Part shown: piece after piece, positions 51,034 to 59,639 of the stretch
Position numbering within the stretch: position 1 is the first letter of the stretch
Layout: each line of letters begins with the position of its first letter
The notes under the pieces: generated by a model
The model's input: the letters and a program-made list of their open reading frames with translations, nothing else
Databases searched by the model: none
What the model was told of the DNA's origin: nothing
Made by a program: the position numbers and the translations under genes
Origin: Novosphingobium sp. SG707
GTDB taxonomy: Bacteria > Pseudomonadota > Alphaproteobacteria > Sphingomonadales > Sphingomonadaceae
NCBI RefSeq assembly: GCF_012275515.1
Contig: NZ_JAAZQL010000006.1
Location: forward strand, 124,001-188,000
DNA: 64,000 nucleotides
Reading direction: 5' to 3'

Positions 51034-51408
51034 TTAGACGCTGATTTGGCTGGGCTGGCCGAACACGCGCTGCACTTCGGCCACCAGATCGCGCAGGTGG
51101 AAGGGCTTGGAAAGCACCTTGGCCTGGGGCGCTTCGCGGCTCGCCTTGAGCGTGACGGCGGCAAAGCCGGTGATGAAGATCACCTTGGTGTCCGGGCTGA
51201 CCTCGGCGCAGCGCTGGGCCAGTTCGATGCCGTCCATTTCGGGCATCACGATGTCGGACAGCAAAAGGTCGAAATGCTCGCGCTCCAGATAGGGCAGCGC
51301 CGCCGTGCCGCGATCCACCGCCACAACGTCATAGCCTGCGTTCTCCAGCGCGCGGGCCAGATAGGTGCGCATGGCGGCTTCGTCTTCGGCAAGCAGGATT
51401 CGGATCAT
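51034..51408 (-). CDS. cpdR: Single-domain response regulator CpdR
   Basis: A 124-residue receiver with no output domain. MIRILLAEDEAAMRTYLARALENAGYDVV, the phospho-acceptor Asp52 in LLLSDIVMPEMDGIEL, and the tail VLSKPFHLRDLVAEVQRVFG match CpdR, which in its unphosphorylated form primes ClpXP to degrade CtrA and other targets. It receives phosphate from the CckA-ChpT relay; cckA is also in this window. It is divergent from the HutG-like gene, an arrangement common in alphaproteobacteria. Confidence 0.92.
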   Translation of the reverse strand: MIRILLAEDEAAMRTYLARALENAGYDVVAVDRGTAALPYLEREHFDLLLSDIVMPEMDGIELAQRCAEVSPDTKVIFITGFAAVTLKASREAPQAKVLSKPFHLRDLVAEVQRVFGQPSQISV

Positions 51409-51554
51409 GGCGCTTTCTCTCTTTATCGTTGTCCCGCTTATAGCGCGCGCTGCAAAGGATTTCTCGCGGCATTTCGGGCATGACCTGATTTGAAACAACC
51501 CGTCGCCAAGGTGCTAACTTTGACACGCGGGGGAGAAATCCGCACTGTGGGGCG

Positions 51555-52508
51555 ATGGATGAAATTCGGCCTGAACTGTGCGATTCGCTGGGTATGATCC
51601 GCCGCGATGGCGGCGTGATCCCCAGCCTTGGTGAACCGGCCTTTTCTGTTCTGTCGCCTGCGGTTTCGCGCCTGCCGGTGGTGATTGCCGCGCCCCATGG
51701 CGGGCGGCGCTATCCTCCCGATGTGCTGGCGCGGATGCGGTATCCCGACGTCTCGGCGCTGCGGCTTGAGGATCGGTTGGTGGACCATCTGGCTCTGGCG
51801 GTGGCGCGCGAAACCGGGGCGGCGCTGATGCTGGCCCATGCGCCGCGTGCGATGCTGGATCTCAACCGCGCCGATGATGATGTGGATTGGGATATGCTCG
51901 GTCTTGTCGCGCCGGGGCCGGGGCCCGCCAATGGCCGGGCGCGCAGCGGGCTGGGGCTTGTGCCGCGCCGCCTGCCGGGCATGGGCGAGATCTGGCGTGG
52001 GCGCCTGTCATGGAGCGAGGTCGAGGCGCGAGTCGATGGTATTCATCAGCCCTACCATACCGCTCTGGCCGATCTGGTGGCGCAGGAGCGCGAGCGCTGG
52101 GGCGCGGTGCTGCTGATCGACCTGCACTCCATGCCGCCTCTGCCGCGAATCATCGGGCAGGAGGCGGCCACCATTGTCATCGGGGATCGTTTTGGGGCCA
52201 GTTGCCATGGTGAACTGGTGGCGCGGACCTTCTCGCATTTCGCGGCAGGGGGTGTGTTGGCCGCGCATAACCGGCCCTATGCCGGGGGATTTGCGCTTGA
52301 TCACCATGCCGCGCCGCGCCGTGGCGTCCATGCCATGCAATTGGAGGTGGACCGGGCCGCCTATCTCGACTCGCAACTGATCGAAACCGGCAAGGGTTTC
52401 GATGCGATGGCGGCGCTCTTGTCCTCGCTGGTCCTTACGCTGGGCGCGCAGGTGGCCGCGATGGGCGGGCGGCGGGCGGGCGAGGCATGGCCCGAAGCGG
52501 CCGAATAA
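51555..52508 (+). CDS. N-formylglutamate amidohydrolase-like protein (copy 2)
   Basis: A 317-residue HutG-type hydrolase: VVIAAPHGGRRYPPDVLARMRYPD, RAMLDLNRADDDVDW, IHQPYHTALADLV, LLIDLHSMPPLP and HAMQLEVDRAAYLD. It is longer than the copy at 24430 and from a different branch. No histidine-degradation genes lie near. The start at 51555 is inferred from the first in-frame ATG; the next candidate is at 51594. Confidence 0.85.
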   Translation: MDEIRPELCDSLGMIRRDGGVIPSLGEPAFSVLSPAVSRLPVVIAAPHGGRRYPPDVLARMRYPDVSALRLEDRLVDHLALAVARETGAALMLAHAPRAMLDLNRADDDVDWDMLGLVAPGPGPANGRARSGLGLVPRRLPGMGEIWRGRLSWSEVEARVDGIHQPYHTALADLVAQERERWGAVLLIDLHSMPPLPRIIGQEAATIVIGDRFGASCHGELVARTFSHFAAGGVLAAHNRPYAGGFALDHHAAPRRGVHAMQLEVDRAAYLDSQLIETGKGFDAMAALLSSLVLTLGAQVAAMGGRRAGEAWPEAAE

Positions 52509-52522
52509 ACCGCGCGACACAT

Positions 52523-52628
52523 AAAAAACCACCTCGCGCGGTGCGCGAGGTGGCCAAGGTTCAGGGAGGAAGTGCAACCGAAGTTGCACCAATCCAGTCG
52601 GGCCATGAGGGAAGCGCCAACCGGATGA
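52523..52628 (-). ncRNA. Probable trans-acting sRNA, MmgR/SuhB (alpha-r8)-like
   Basis: On the minus strand a promoter pair TTGCGG (52661-52656) and TAATAC (52638-52633) with 17-bp spacing starts a transcript near 52628. It contains a hairpin GTGCAAC-TTCG-GTTGCAC (52589-52572) with a stable UUCG loop, an unpaired TTCCTCCCTGAACC (52571-52558), and a perfect terminator stem CCACCTCGCGC/GCGCGAGGTGG followed by six T's. A CCUCCC stretch between two hairpins is the layout I recall for the alphaproteobacterial MmgR/SuhB family, which pairs with ribosome sites through Hfq. The family name is from memory. Confidence 0.7.
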
Positions 52629-52733
52629 CTGTGTATTACCCTGACATTTTGGCCGCCGCAAGCGTTTAGTGATAAAATGCATCACTTGGAAAAGAAAATG
52701 CGACGAGTTGAAATTTATCCTTTTTGGTTCGTT

Positions 52734-52771
52734 TAAAACAAAACCCCACCGGGCGCAGGGCCGGGCGGGGT
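52734..52771 (-). terminator. Intrinsic terminator of the sapC-like gene
   Basis: On the minus strand ACCCCGCCCGG (52771-52761) pairs with CCGGTGGGGT (52752-52743), followed by TTTGTTTT. Confidence 0.85.
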
Positions 52772-52830
52772 CTGTTTTCATCACGGCCCGTGATGGGCCG
52801 CGATATTACGCATTAAGGCGTGTTGCGCGT

Positions 52831-53616
52831 TCAGGCGACCGGAGCGACCTGCGGCAGCACAACCGGGCCAACGCCGAGCTGAACCTGGCGGGCGAAGATT
52901 TCGCGCAGCAGGTCAAGGCTGAACAGGTGGGCGAACAGCAGCGGCAGCAGGCCCGACTGGTTCCAGCCGCGCAGCACGTCGCCGCGCACTTCGCGCAGCT
53001 TGGCCTGATCGACCATCTGGAAGCCGCGATAGACGAAGGGCTGTTCCGTACCTTCCTGCTGGATGGCGACTTCGCCTTCCATCAGCAGGTTGTGCTTCTT
53101 GAGCTCTTCAACGAAAGCGGCGGTGCGCATACCGGCCTCTTCGAAGTTTTCGCAGAACTGCAGCATGTTCTTGGTGGCTTCGCTGGGCGCTTCGCCATCG
53201 AACAGCGGCGCGCCGTCCACTTCTTCGCCCAGCAGGTTGGTGGTGGGGTCAAAGCAGAGCGACAGTTCCTGCGCGTCGGGCGTCAGGCGGGCCAGCATGA
53301 AGGGATAGCGACGGACATAGGCCGGCACATAGACTTCCGAGGTCAGCTTGCCTTCGGCGTCGACGAAAACGTTCACGCCTTCGTTCAGGCCCATCAGCGC
53401 CAGCGGAACCGGCTGATCGCCGCTGGAGAACACGATGGGGAAGTGGCGCGCGGCCTGCGGGAATTCCTCGACCGTCAGCGGCACGGCGTGCTGGCCAATC
53501 AACCAGGTCGCCTTGTCGGTGCTCTGGCTCTTGTAATTGGCGTGGTCCCGGCTGTTGAGCGGAACGAGGTCGTTGTAGAACAGCGGCAGGTTGGCGTTCT
53601 GCGGCGCGCTGGCCAT
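52831..53616 (-). CDS. SapC-family protein
   Basis: A 261-residue soluble protein (LPLFYNDLVPLNSRDHANYK at the N-terminus; FPIVFSSGDQPVPLALMGL; YVPAYVRRYPFMLA; a C-terminal LLPLLFAHLFSLDLLREIFARQVQ) of the SapC family, often annotated as S-layer related or found near tryptophan-halogenase/TonB genes in sphingomonads. No such gene is next to it here. The molecular role is unknown. ATG 53616 was chosen because the upstream extension lacks similarity. Confidence 0.8.
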   Translation of the reverse strand: MASAPQNANLPLFYNDLVPLNSRDHANYKSQSTDKATWLIGQHAVPLTVEEFPQAARHFPIVFSSGDQPVPLALMGLNEGVNVFVDAEGKLTSEVYVPAYVRRYPFMLARLTPDAQELSLCFDPTTNLLGEEVDGAPLFDGEAPSEATKNMLQFCENFEEAGMRTAAFVEELKKHNLLMEGEVAIQQEGTEQPFVYRGFQMVDQAKLREVRGDVLRGWNQSGLLPLLFAHLFSLDLLREIFARQVQLGVGPVVLPQVAPVA

Positions 53617-53720
53617 GGGGTCTCTCCGAAAACTGGGGCGATAAAGGCCCCACAAGGTCAATATTCAAGTTACAGGCCATAGGGCGCGGTTTTGCCCAAG
53701 GCAAGTCACCCTGCACGGTT

Positions 53721-55151
53721 TCACGCCAAGGGCAATAGCTTTCCCGGGTTAAGCAATCCTTTGGGGTCCAGCGCGGATTTGACCGCACGCATCAGGCCCA
53801 GCGAGGCCGGATCGCCAAGGCGCTGTAATTCGCCCACTTTCATTTGGCCAATGCCATGTTCGGCGCTGAGCGAGCCGCCCCATTGCGTGACCAGATCGTG
53901 AACAAAACGGCTGATCGCCTTGCCGTCTCCGGCCTCCCAGACGGCCCTTTCGCTCCCTTCCGGAGAGATTACGTGGAAATGCACATTCCCATCGCCAAGA
54001 TGCCCAAAAGCCACGGCATGGACGCCCGGAAAGGCCGCCTCGACGCGCCCGATGGCGTCGGTGATGAAGTCGGGCATTTTTTCCACCGGAACGGATATAT
54101 CGTGCTGCATCGCCGGTCCCTTGCTGCGTTCGGCCATGGGAACCGTCTCGCGCAGGCCCCAAAAGGCCTCGGCCTGCGACTCGCTGTTGGCGATGGCGGC
54201 GTCCTGCAGCAGCCCCGCCTCAAACGCCTCGGCCAGCATCGTCTCGACCCGCTCGCCCAGAGTCGGCGCATCCGCCGCATCGGCCACGACCTCGATCAGC
54301 GCGTACCATGCATGCGCGCCCTCCAGCGGAGAGCGCATATCGGGCGCATAATCGAACACCGCTTCAAGGCTGGGGTGGGGGATCACCTCAAAGCCTTCCA
54401 GCGCCTCGCCCACGGCCTTTTCGGCATGAAGCAGCAACGCGCGCGCGGCTTGAATGCTCTCCACCCCAGCCCAGATCACCCGCCGGTCGGCCAGTGCCGG
54501 TTCGAGCTTGAGCGTGGCCGCGGTGACGATGCCCAGCGTGCCTTCGGACCCGATGAAAAGCTGCTTCAGGTCGAAACCGCGATTGTCCTTCTTCAGCGGC
54601 GTCAGCGCGGAATAGATCGCCCCATCGGCCAGCACCGCCTCCAGCCCCAGCACCTGCGAGCGCATGTTGCCATGGCGCAGCACCTGCGTGCCGCCCGCAT
54701 TGGTCGAGATCAGCCCGCCCACCGTGGCCGAACCCTTGCCGCCCAGGGTGAGGGGGAAACGCAGTCCCACCGCCTCGGCGGCTTCGTGCAGGTTTTGCAG
54801 CACCACGCCCGCCCCGCAGGTGACGCGGCGGTTTTCCAGATCGATCGGCCCGATGGCATTCATCCGCCGCAGCGAAACGAGCAAAGAGGCCCCGCTTGCA
54901 TCGGGCGTTGCCCCGCCGCTCATGCCCGAATTGCCGCCCTGCGGCACCAGCGTCACATTGTGCTCTCCTGCCAGCATCACCAGCTTGGCCAGTTGGGCGC
55001 TGTCGGCGGGCGAGGCCAGCCCCATGGCCGCACCGGTATAGCGTCCGCGCCAATCGGTCAGCCACGGCGCCAGAAGGTCAGGATCACAGGTCAATCCGCG
55101 CGGGCCAAGAAGGGCGGCGGCGGCGGCGAGAAAGGTGTCGTTCCGGGTCAT
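53721..55151 (-). CDS. FAD-linked D-2-hydroxyacid dehydrogenase (GlcD/D2HGDH type)
   Basis: A 476-residue flavoprotein. The FAD_binding_4 block is VTLVPQGGNSGMSGGATPD and GGKGSATVGGLISTNAGGTQVLRHGNMR; the C-terminal FAD-oxidase domain has FGHLGDGNVHFHV and SAEHGIGQMK, which hold the metal and substrate. Likely substrates are D-2-hydroxyglutarate, D-lactate or glycolate. D-2-hydroxyglutarate fits family architecture best, but the substrate is not fixed by sequence. Confidence 0.88.
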   Translation of the reverse strand: MTRNDTFLAAAAALLGPRGLTCDPDLLAPWLTDWRGRYTGAAMGLASPADSAQLAKLVMLAGEHNVTLVPQGGNSGMSGGATPDASGASLLVSLRRMNAIGPIDLENRRVTCGAGVVLQNLHEAAEAVGLRFPLTLGGKGSATVGGLISTNAGGTQVLRHGNMRSQVLGLEAVLADGAIYSALTPLKKDNRGFDLKQLFIGSEGTLGIVTAATLKLEPALADRRVIWAGVESIQAARALLLHAEKAVGEALEGFEVIPHPSLEAVFDYAPDMRSPLEGAHAWYALIEVVADAADAPTLGERVETMLAEAFEAGLLQDAAIANSESQAEAFWGLRETVPMAERSKGPAMQHDISVPVEKMPDFITDAIGRVEAAFPGVHAVAFGHLGDGNVHFHVISPEGSERAVWEAGDGKAISRFVHDLVTQWGGSLSAEHGIGQMKVGELQRLGDPASLGLMRAVKSALDPKGLLNPGKLLPLA

Positions 55152-55303
55152 GGCCCGCCCTATGCCACAGACCCTGCGCCGCTTCCAGAAGGTGCAGGTT
55201 AAGCGGCTGTTCAAACAAATGTGATTATGTCACAAGTCCGAGAAACAGACATGAGGGTTACACGTTTGGCCTGCCGCATGGGAGGATCAAACCTTGCAAA
55301 TAT

Positions 55304-55912
55304 ATGGCCAGACTTCCCTTTCCGATCCTTTTGCGGCGCATGATTGGCGTCAGCTCCGGCCTGCGCCGCGGGCGTTGGGTGCTTGGGGGAGCCGTGGCTG
55401 CGCTGGGCCTTGTCGCACTGATTCATGGCGAGTCTCCGGCCGGAGCTGCCTCGTTGGTCGATACGGGCGAGAAAGTCTGGCATGCTGTGCAAGTGCGCGG
55501 CCTCGATCTGGACGATGAATACAAACAGGTCCGCATTCAGCAGCAGTTCTCGATCCGCATTTCGCCCGGGCCGCCGGTGCCGCCGCCGGTCTTTGTGATC
55601 GAGAATGATCAGGAGGATCGCTCCACGCGGTTGGAAGAGCGCAACATGGGCAAATGCCTGCCCGCCTCCTCCATTGTCAGCGTTCAGAGCGCGCCGCGCA
55701 ACCGCCTGCTGTTCTTTCTGCGCGATTCGCGGGTGGTCACGGCGGGGCTGGATAAATCATGCCATGCGCATGATTTTTATTCCGGTTTTTATGTCGAACG
55801 CAACGCCGACGGCCAGATCTGCATCGAACGTGACAAGATCCACGCGCGCTCGGGTGCCAATTGCCTGATCCATGATTTACACGCCCTGGTCGAAGTTCCC
55901 GTGCGCCGTTAA
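55304..55912 (+). CDS. Membrane-anchored or secreted protein of unknown function
   Basis: A 202-residue protein. A basic N-terminus (ARLPFPILLRRMIG...RRGRW) precedes one hydrophobic segment (VLGGAVAALGLVALIHG), so it is exported or anchored. The rest has four Cys (GKCLPAS, KSCHAHDF, QICIERD, ANCLIHD), spaced so that two disulfides are possible, and a proline run (PGPPVPPPVF). No family is recognised. The start could also be ATG 55340; the GGGAGG at about 55280 is too far from either. Confidence 0.6.
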   Translation: MARLPFPILLRRMIGVSSGLRRGRWVLGGAVAALGLVALIHGESPAGAASLVDTGEKVWHAVQVRGLDLDDEYKQVRIQQQFSIRISPGPPVPPPVFVIENDQEDRSTRLEERNMGKCLPASSIVSVQSAPRNRLLFFLRDSRVVTAGLDKSCHAHDFYSGFYVERNADGQICIERDKIHARSGANCLIHDLHALVEVPVRR

Positions 55913-56059
55913 GGCTGTTTCGGGCGATTTTCTTGACTTTCGCCGCGATTTGGCGCTAATCCCCCAACACCCGCGCCGCCTTGTCCGCCAAGGCGGCGGT
56001 TTTGTGCATCCGGCCACGGGTAGGACGGATGCCCCCACTTGCGGAAACACCCCAAACCC

Positions 56060-57493
56060 ATGAGTTTCGCCGATCTCGGCCTTTCCGACGAATTGCTGCA
56101 AAGCGTTACCGCTGCTGGCTATGACACGCCCACGCCGATTCAGGCGCAGGCAATCCCTTCCGTGCTGATGATGCGCGACCTTATCGGTATTGCACAGACC
56201 GGCACCGGCAAAACCGCCAGTTTCGTGCTGCCGATGATCGACATTCTCGCGCATGGCCGCCGCCGCGCGCTGATGCCGCGGTCGCTCATTCTTGAGCCTA
56301 CGCGCGAACTGGCCGCGCAGGTGGCCGAGAATTTCGAGAAATATGGCAAGAACCATGATCTCAAGATGGCGCTGCTGATTGGCGGCGTGCAGATGGGGGA
56401 TCAGGTCAAGGCGCTCTCGGATGGTGTGGACGTGCTGATCGCCACGCCGGGCCGGTTGATGGACCTGTTCGAGCGGGGCAAGATCCTGCTCACGGGCTGC
56501 GACCTGTTGGTGATCGACGAAGCCGACCGTATGCTCGACATGGGGTTCATTCCCGACATCGAGACGATCTGCTCCAAGCTCCCGGCCCAGCGCCAGACGC
56601 TGCTGTTCTCCGCGACGATGCCGCCGCCGATCAAGAAGCTGGCCGACCGCTTCCTGAGCAACCCGAAATATATCGAGGTTGCCCGGCCCGCTTCGAACAA
56701 CACCAGCATCGCCCAGCACAAGGTCAAATGCGGCCCCAAGCAGAAGCGCGAAGTGCTGCGTCATCTGTTGCGTCACGACAACGTGACCACGGCCATCATT
56801 TTCGCCAACAAGAAAACGACGGTGCGCGAATTGGCCAAGAGCCTGAAGCGCCATGGTTTCGCCGCCGGTGAAATCCATGGTGACATGGATCAGTCGAGCC
56901 GCATTGCCGAGCTGGACCGGTTCAAGGATGGCTCGATCAACATCCTGTGCGCTTCGGACGTGGCCGCGCGCGGGCTGGATGTGAAGGGCGTTTCTCACGT
57001 CTTCAACTTCGACACGCCTTGGCATCCGGATGATTACGTCCACCGCATCGGCCGCACCGGTCGCGGCGGGGCCACAGGCCGCGCCTTCACGATCTATTGC
57101 GATGCCGATCTGGAAGCGATCCAGAATGTCGAGAAGCTGACCGGCGGCCCGATCCCGGAAATCAAGCTGGAGATCGACCACAAGGCCGAAAAGGCGGAAG
57201 AGAAGGCCGAGAAAACCGCGCATAAGCCGCGCGAGCGCAAGGCGCCGGAACGCGCTGCGCGTGAAGAACGGCCTGCCCGTGAGGAGCGTCCGCGCCGCGA
57301 GGAACGGGCGCAGCAGGAAGAGCGCAGCCCCCGCGAGGAGCGCGCGCCCCGCCGCGAGCATAGGCATGAAAACCGCCACGAGCATCGTCAGGAAGATCGC
57401 AGCCGTGGCCGTTGGCGCGACAATGATCCGCCGTCCAAGCCGGGCGAATGGAATGGGCCGATTCCCGAATTTTTGGGTGTATCAGCTCTTTAA
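56060..57493 (+). CDS. rhlE: DEAD-box RNA helicase (RhlE-like)
   Basis: A 477-residue helicase. FADLGLSDELLQSV (Q motif), AQTGTGKTASFVLP (Walker A), PTRELAAQV, TPGRLMDL, VIDEADRML (DEAD box), FSATMPP, and the C-terminal ARGLDV and HRIGRTGRGG motifs are all present. Residues from about 375 form a charged, low-complexity tail with REER/PREER-like repeats. Such helicases remodel rRNA and mRNA, often in ribosome assembly or cold response. The start ATG 56060 gives the standard N-terminus. Confidence 0.92.
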   Translation: MSFADLGLSDELLQSVTAAGYDTPTPIQAQAIPSVLMMRDLIGIAQTGTGKTASFVLPMIDILAHGRRRALMPRSLILEPTRELAAQVAENFEKYGKNHDLKMALLIGGVQMGDQVKALSDGVDVLIATPGRLMDLFERGKILLTGCDLLVIDEADRMLDMGFIPDIETICSKLPAQRQTLLFSATMPPPIKKLADRFLSNPKYIEVARPASNNTSIAQHKVKCGPKQKREVLRHLLRHDNVTTAIIFANKKTTVRELAKSLKRHGFAAGEIHGDMDQSSRIAELDRFKDGSINILCASDVAARGLDVKGVSHVFNFDTPWHPDDYVHRIGRTGRGGATGRAFTIYCDADLEAIQNVEKLTGGPIPEIKLEIDHKAEKAEEKAEKTAHKPRERKAPERAAREERPAREERPRREERAQQEERSPREERAPRREHRHENRHEHRQEDRSRGRWRDNDPPSKPGEWNGPIPEFLGVSAL

Positions 57494-57503
57494 GGATGGA
57501 TTG

Positions 57504-57536
57504 AAGGGCTGCGTGTTTCGTCACGCGGCCCTTTGC
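57504..57536 (+). terminator. Intrinsic terminator of the helicase gene
   Basis: AAGGGCTGCGTG (57504-57515) pairs with CACGCGGCCCTT (57522-57533) with one T-G step, then a short T-run. The ~220 bp from here to 57760 contains no gene that I can support. Confidence 0.75.
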
Positions 57537-57760
57537 CTTTACCGCTTTTGCGGAACCGTCCAGACGAACCTGCGATTATAGGTGCCTTGAACCGCAAGAC
57601 CCTGCGCATCTCGTGCCGGCTTAAAAAGCATGGACGCACGGGCATGGGGGCAGGTAGCCTTGTCCAGTTCCCCTGATCCGCTGGATTTGGTGAGGGCGCA
57701 GTTGGCGGGCGTTTCGGCCGTTTACGCAGCCTGCAAAAGCGCAAACAGCAAAAGGCTCCC

Positions 57761-58906
57761 TTACCTCCGGCTGCTGCCCCTGGGCAACAAGCGCACCGGT
57801 ACGCGTTTCTTTTCGCCCGGCGTGCCTGCGATCACCGAGAGCAGGCGGTCCACCAGAACCTCGCCCGCTGTCTGGAAATCCGGTTCGACCGAGGAGAGGG
57901 GCGGGGCCGAATGCGCGCCCGCACGGATGCCGTCAAAGCCGATCAGGCCCACCTGTTCAGGCACCGAAATCCCCTGTTCGCGCAGTACACGCAGCGCGCC
58001 CAGCGCCATTTCGTCGCAGCAGGCAAAGATCGCATCGAAAGGCACGCCCGAACGGATCAGTTCCACCGCCGCGCGGCGTCCCTGTTCGTCGCGGCTCATC
58101 CCCTCCTCAAAGGTGATCAGGCGCGGCTCCATGCCCTGTTCGCGCAGCAATTCGGCATAGCCTTCATACCGCTCCTTGAACTGGCGCTGGGCCGAGGTTT
58201 CCGAGGCAATGCAAACGATATTGCGATAGCCCGAATCGATCAGATGCTGGGTCGCCATCCGCGCCCCGCCGATATTGTCCGACCGCACCCAATCGAGGTC
58301 CTCATGCGGGCTGCCCCAACACACCAGATGCGCGCCCTCGGCGGCAATGGAGTGGAAGTAATCCCAAGCGTCCCAATTCTCGCTGGTACCGATGACGATC
58401 AGCCCGTCGGCCTTGCGCTGTTCCTGATACAGGCCCCACAGGTGGTCGGACGCGCCCTGAAACGAGACGATCGTTTCATGCCGCCGCCGCGAAGCCGCCG
58501 CGCAGACGCTGCCCAAAAGCGCGAAGTGGAAAGGGTTGAAATTCTTGATATCTTCGTCGGGTCGGCAGATCACCACCACCGCCAGAGTGCCCGTCCGGCC
58601 GGTGCGCAGGCGGGCGGCATTCTCGTCCACGTGATAGTTCAGCTTGGCCGCGGCCGCAGCCACGCGCGCGCGGGTTGCCTCGCTCACCACCGGGTCGCCC
58701 GCCAGCGCGCGGCTGACGGTGGACTGGCTGACGCCTGCCTCGGCGGCCACATCGAAGGACGTGACGCGATAGCGCTTCTTCGCCTTACCGGCGTCGATCA
58801 GCGCTTCGGCCTCGTCGGTCGAATGCAGCTTGGCGGTTTTGTGGCGATCATCTTCCCCCATGGCGGCGGTCTTGGCCCTCTTTGCTATCACTTGTCCAGA
58901 GGCCAT
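57761..58906 (-). CDS. LacI-family transcriptional regulator
   Basis: A 381-residue regulator. The helix-turn-helix VTSFDVAAEAGVSQSTVSRAL (about 48-68) and hinge VSEATRARVAAAAAKLNYHVDENAARLRTGRTGTLAVV are typical, followed by the periplasmic-binding-protein-like sensor. About 47 extra residues precede the HTH, unusual for LacI members; internal ATGs (for example 58861) could shorten this. No sugar-use genes are adjacent, so the operon it controls is unknown. It starts 18 bp after the NUDIX gene on the same strand. Confidence 0.88.
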   Translation of the reverse strand: MASGQVIAKRAKTAAMGEDDRHKTAKLHSTDEAEALIDAGKAKKRYRVTSFDVAAEAGVSQSTVSRALAGDPVVSEATRARVAAAAAKLNYHVDENAARLRTGRTGTLAVVVICRPDEDIKNFNPFHFALLGSVCAAASRRRHETIVSFQGASDHLWGLYQEQRKADGLIVIGTSENWDAWDYFHSIAAEGAHLVCWGSPHEDLDWVRSDNIGGARMATQHLIDSGYRNIVCIASETSAQRQFKERYEGYAELLREQGMEPRLITFEEGMSRDEQGRRAAVELIRSGVPFDAIFACCDEMALGALRVLREQGISVPEQVGLIGFDGIRAGAHSAPPLSSVEPDFQTAGEVLVDRLLSVIAGTPGEKKRVPVRLLPRGSSRR

Positions 58907-58924
58907 TGGGCCATACGGTCGATT

Positions 58925-59485
58925 TCACCCCCGCGCAATAATCTGAGGCGCGAGCAGCATCAACAGTTTCACGTCAATCGCCATGCCCTCGGCGCGGCGG
59001 GCGGCGACAAAAGCGCCGATGTCGGCAAGGGCCACGCGGTGGGTGATGATCTCTTCGTCATCCACCCCGCCGCCCGGGCCGACCTTGGTCAACCCATGGG
59101 CGCGCAGCAGGGTAAAGCTCTCGGTCACCATGCCGGGCGAGGAGTAGAATTCGCCCACCACTTCCATGCGCGCGGCATCATAGCCGGTTTCCTCGATCAA
59201 TTCGCGCCGGGCGGCATCGGTGGCCACTTCATCGGCATTGTCATCGGAATCGCCGACCAAACCGGCGGGCAATTCCAGGCAGATGCGCTTCAACGGCACA
59301 CGATATTGCTCGACCAGCAGGACATGGTCCTCCTCGTCAATCGCCAGAATGACGGCGGCGCGGATGTTGCGCGCGCGACTGACATATTCCCAGTTGCCGC
59401 GCTGCTTGGTCGCGATGAACCGGCCCTGCCAGACCACCTGCTCTTCGCTCTCGCGCCAGGTCTGGACGATCTTTTCCTTGGTCAT
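58925..59485 (-). CDS. NUDIX hydrolase, probable ADP-ribose pyrophosphatase
   Basis: A 186-residue NUDIX enzyme. The Nudix box reads G-D-S-D-D-N-A-D-E then REL-I-EETGY, with two extra residues between the first Gly and Glu compared with the canonical spacing. VLLVEQYRVPLKRICLELPAGLVG and SSPGMVTESFTLL are ADP-ribose pyrophosphatase-like. It hydrolyses a nucleoside diphosphate sugar such as ADP-ribose. ATG 59485 is chosen on similarity. Confidence 0.85.
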   Translation of the reverse strand: MTKEKIVQTWRESEEQVVWQGRFIATKQRGNWEYVSRARNIRAAVILAIDEEDHVLLVEQYRVPLKRICLELPAGLVGDSDDNADEVATDAARRELIEETGYDAARMEVVGEFYSSPGMVTESFTLLRAHGLTKVGPGGGVDDEEIITHRVALADIGAFVAARRAEGMAIDVKLLMLLAPQIIARG

Positions 59486-59639
59486 CAAAGGCTCCGTTGC
59501 AACGTCTTGCGGGCTAACCACCGCTTTGGGCAAAGTGCAAGGCGTCAGGTTGAAGGCGCAAACATAAGGGCCTGATAGGCGGTTGTGGTTAACATCGCCC
59601 TGTGGCAATTCTGGGTCAGGCAGAAGAGGGAAGGATAAT

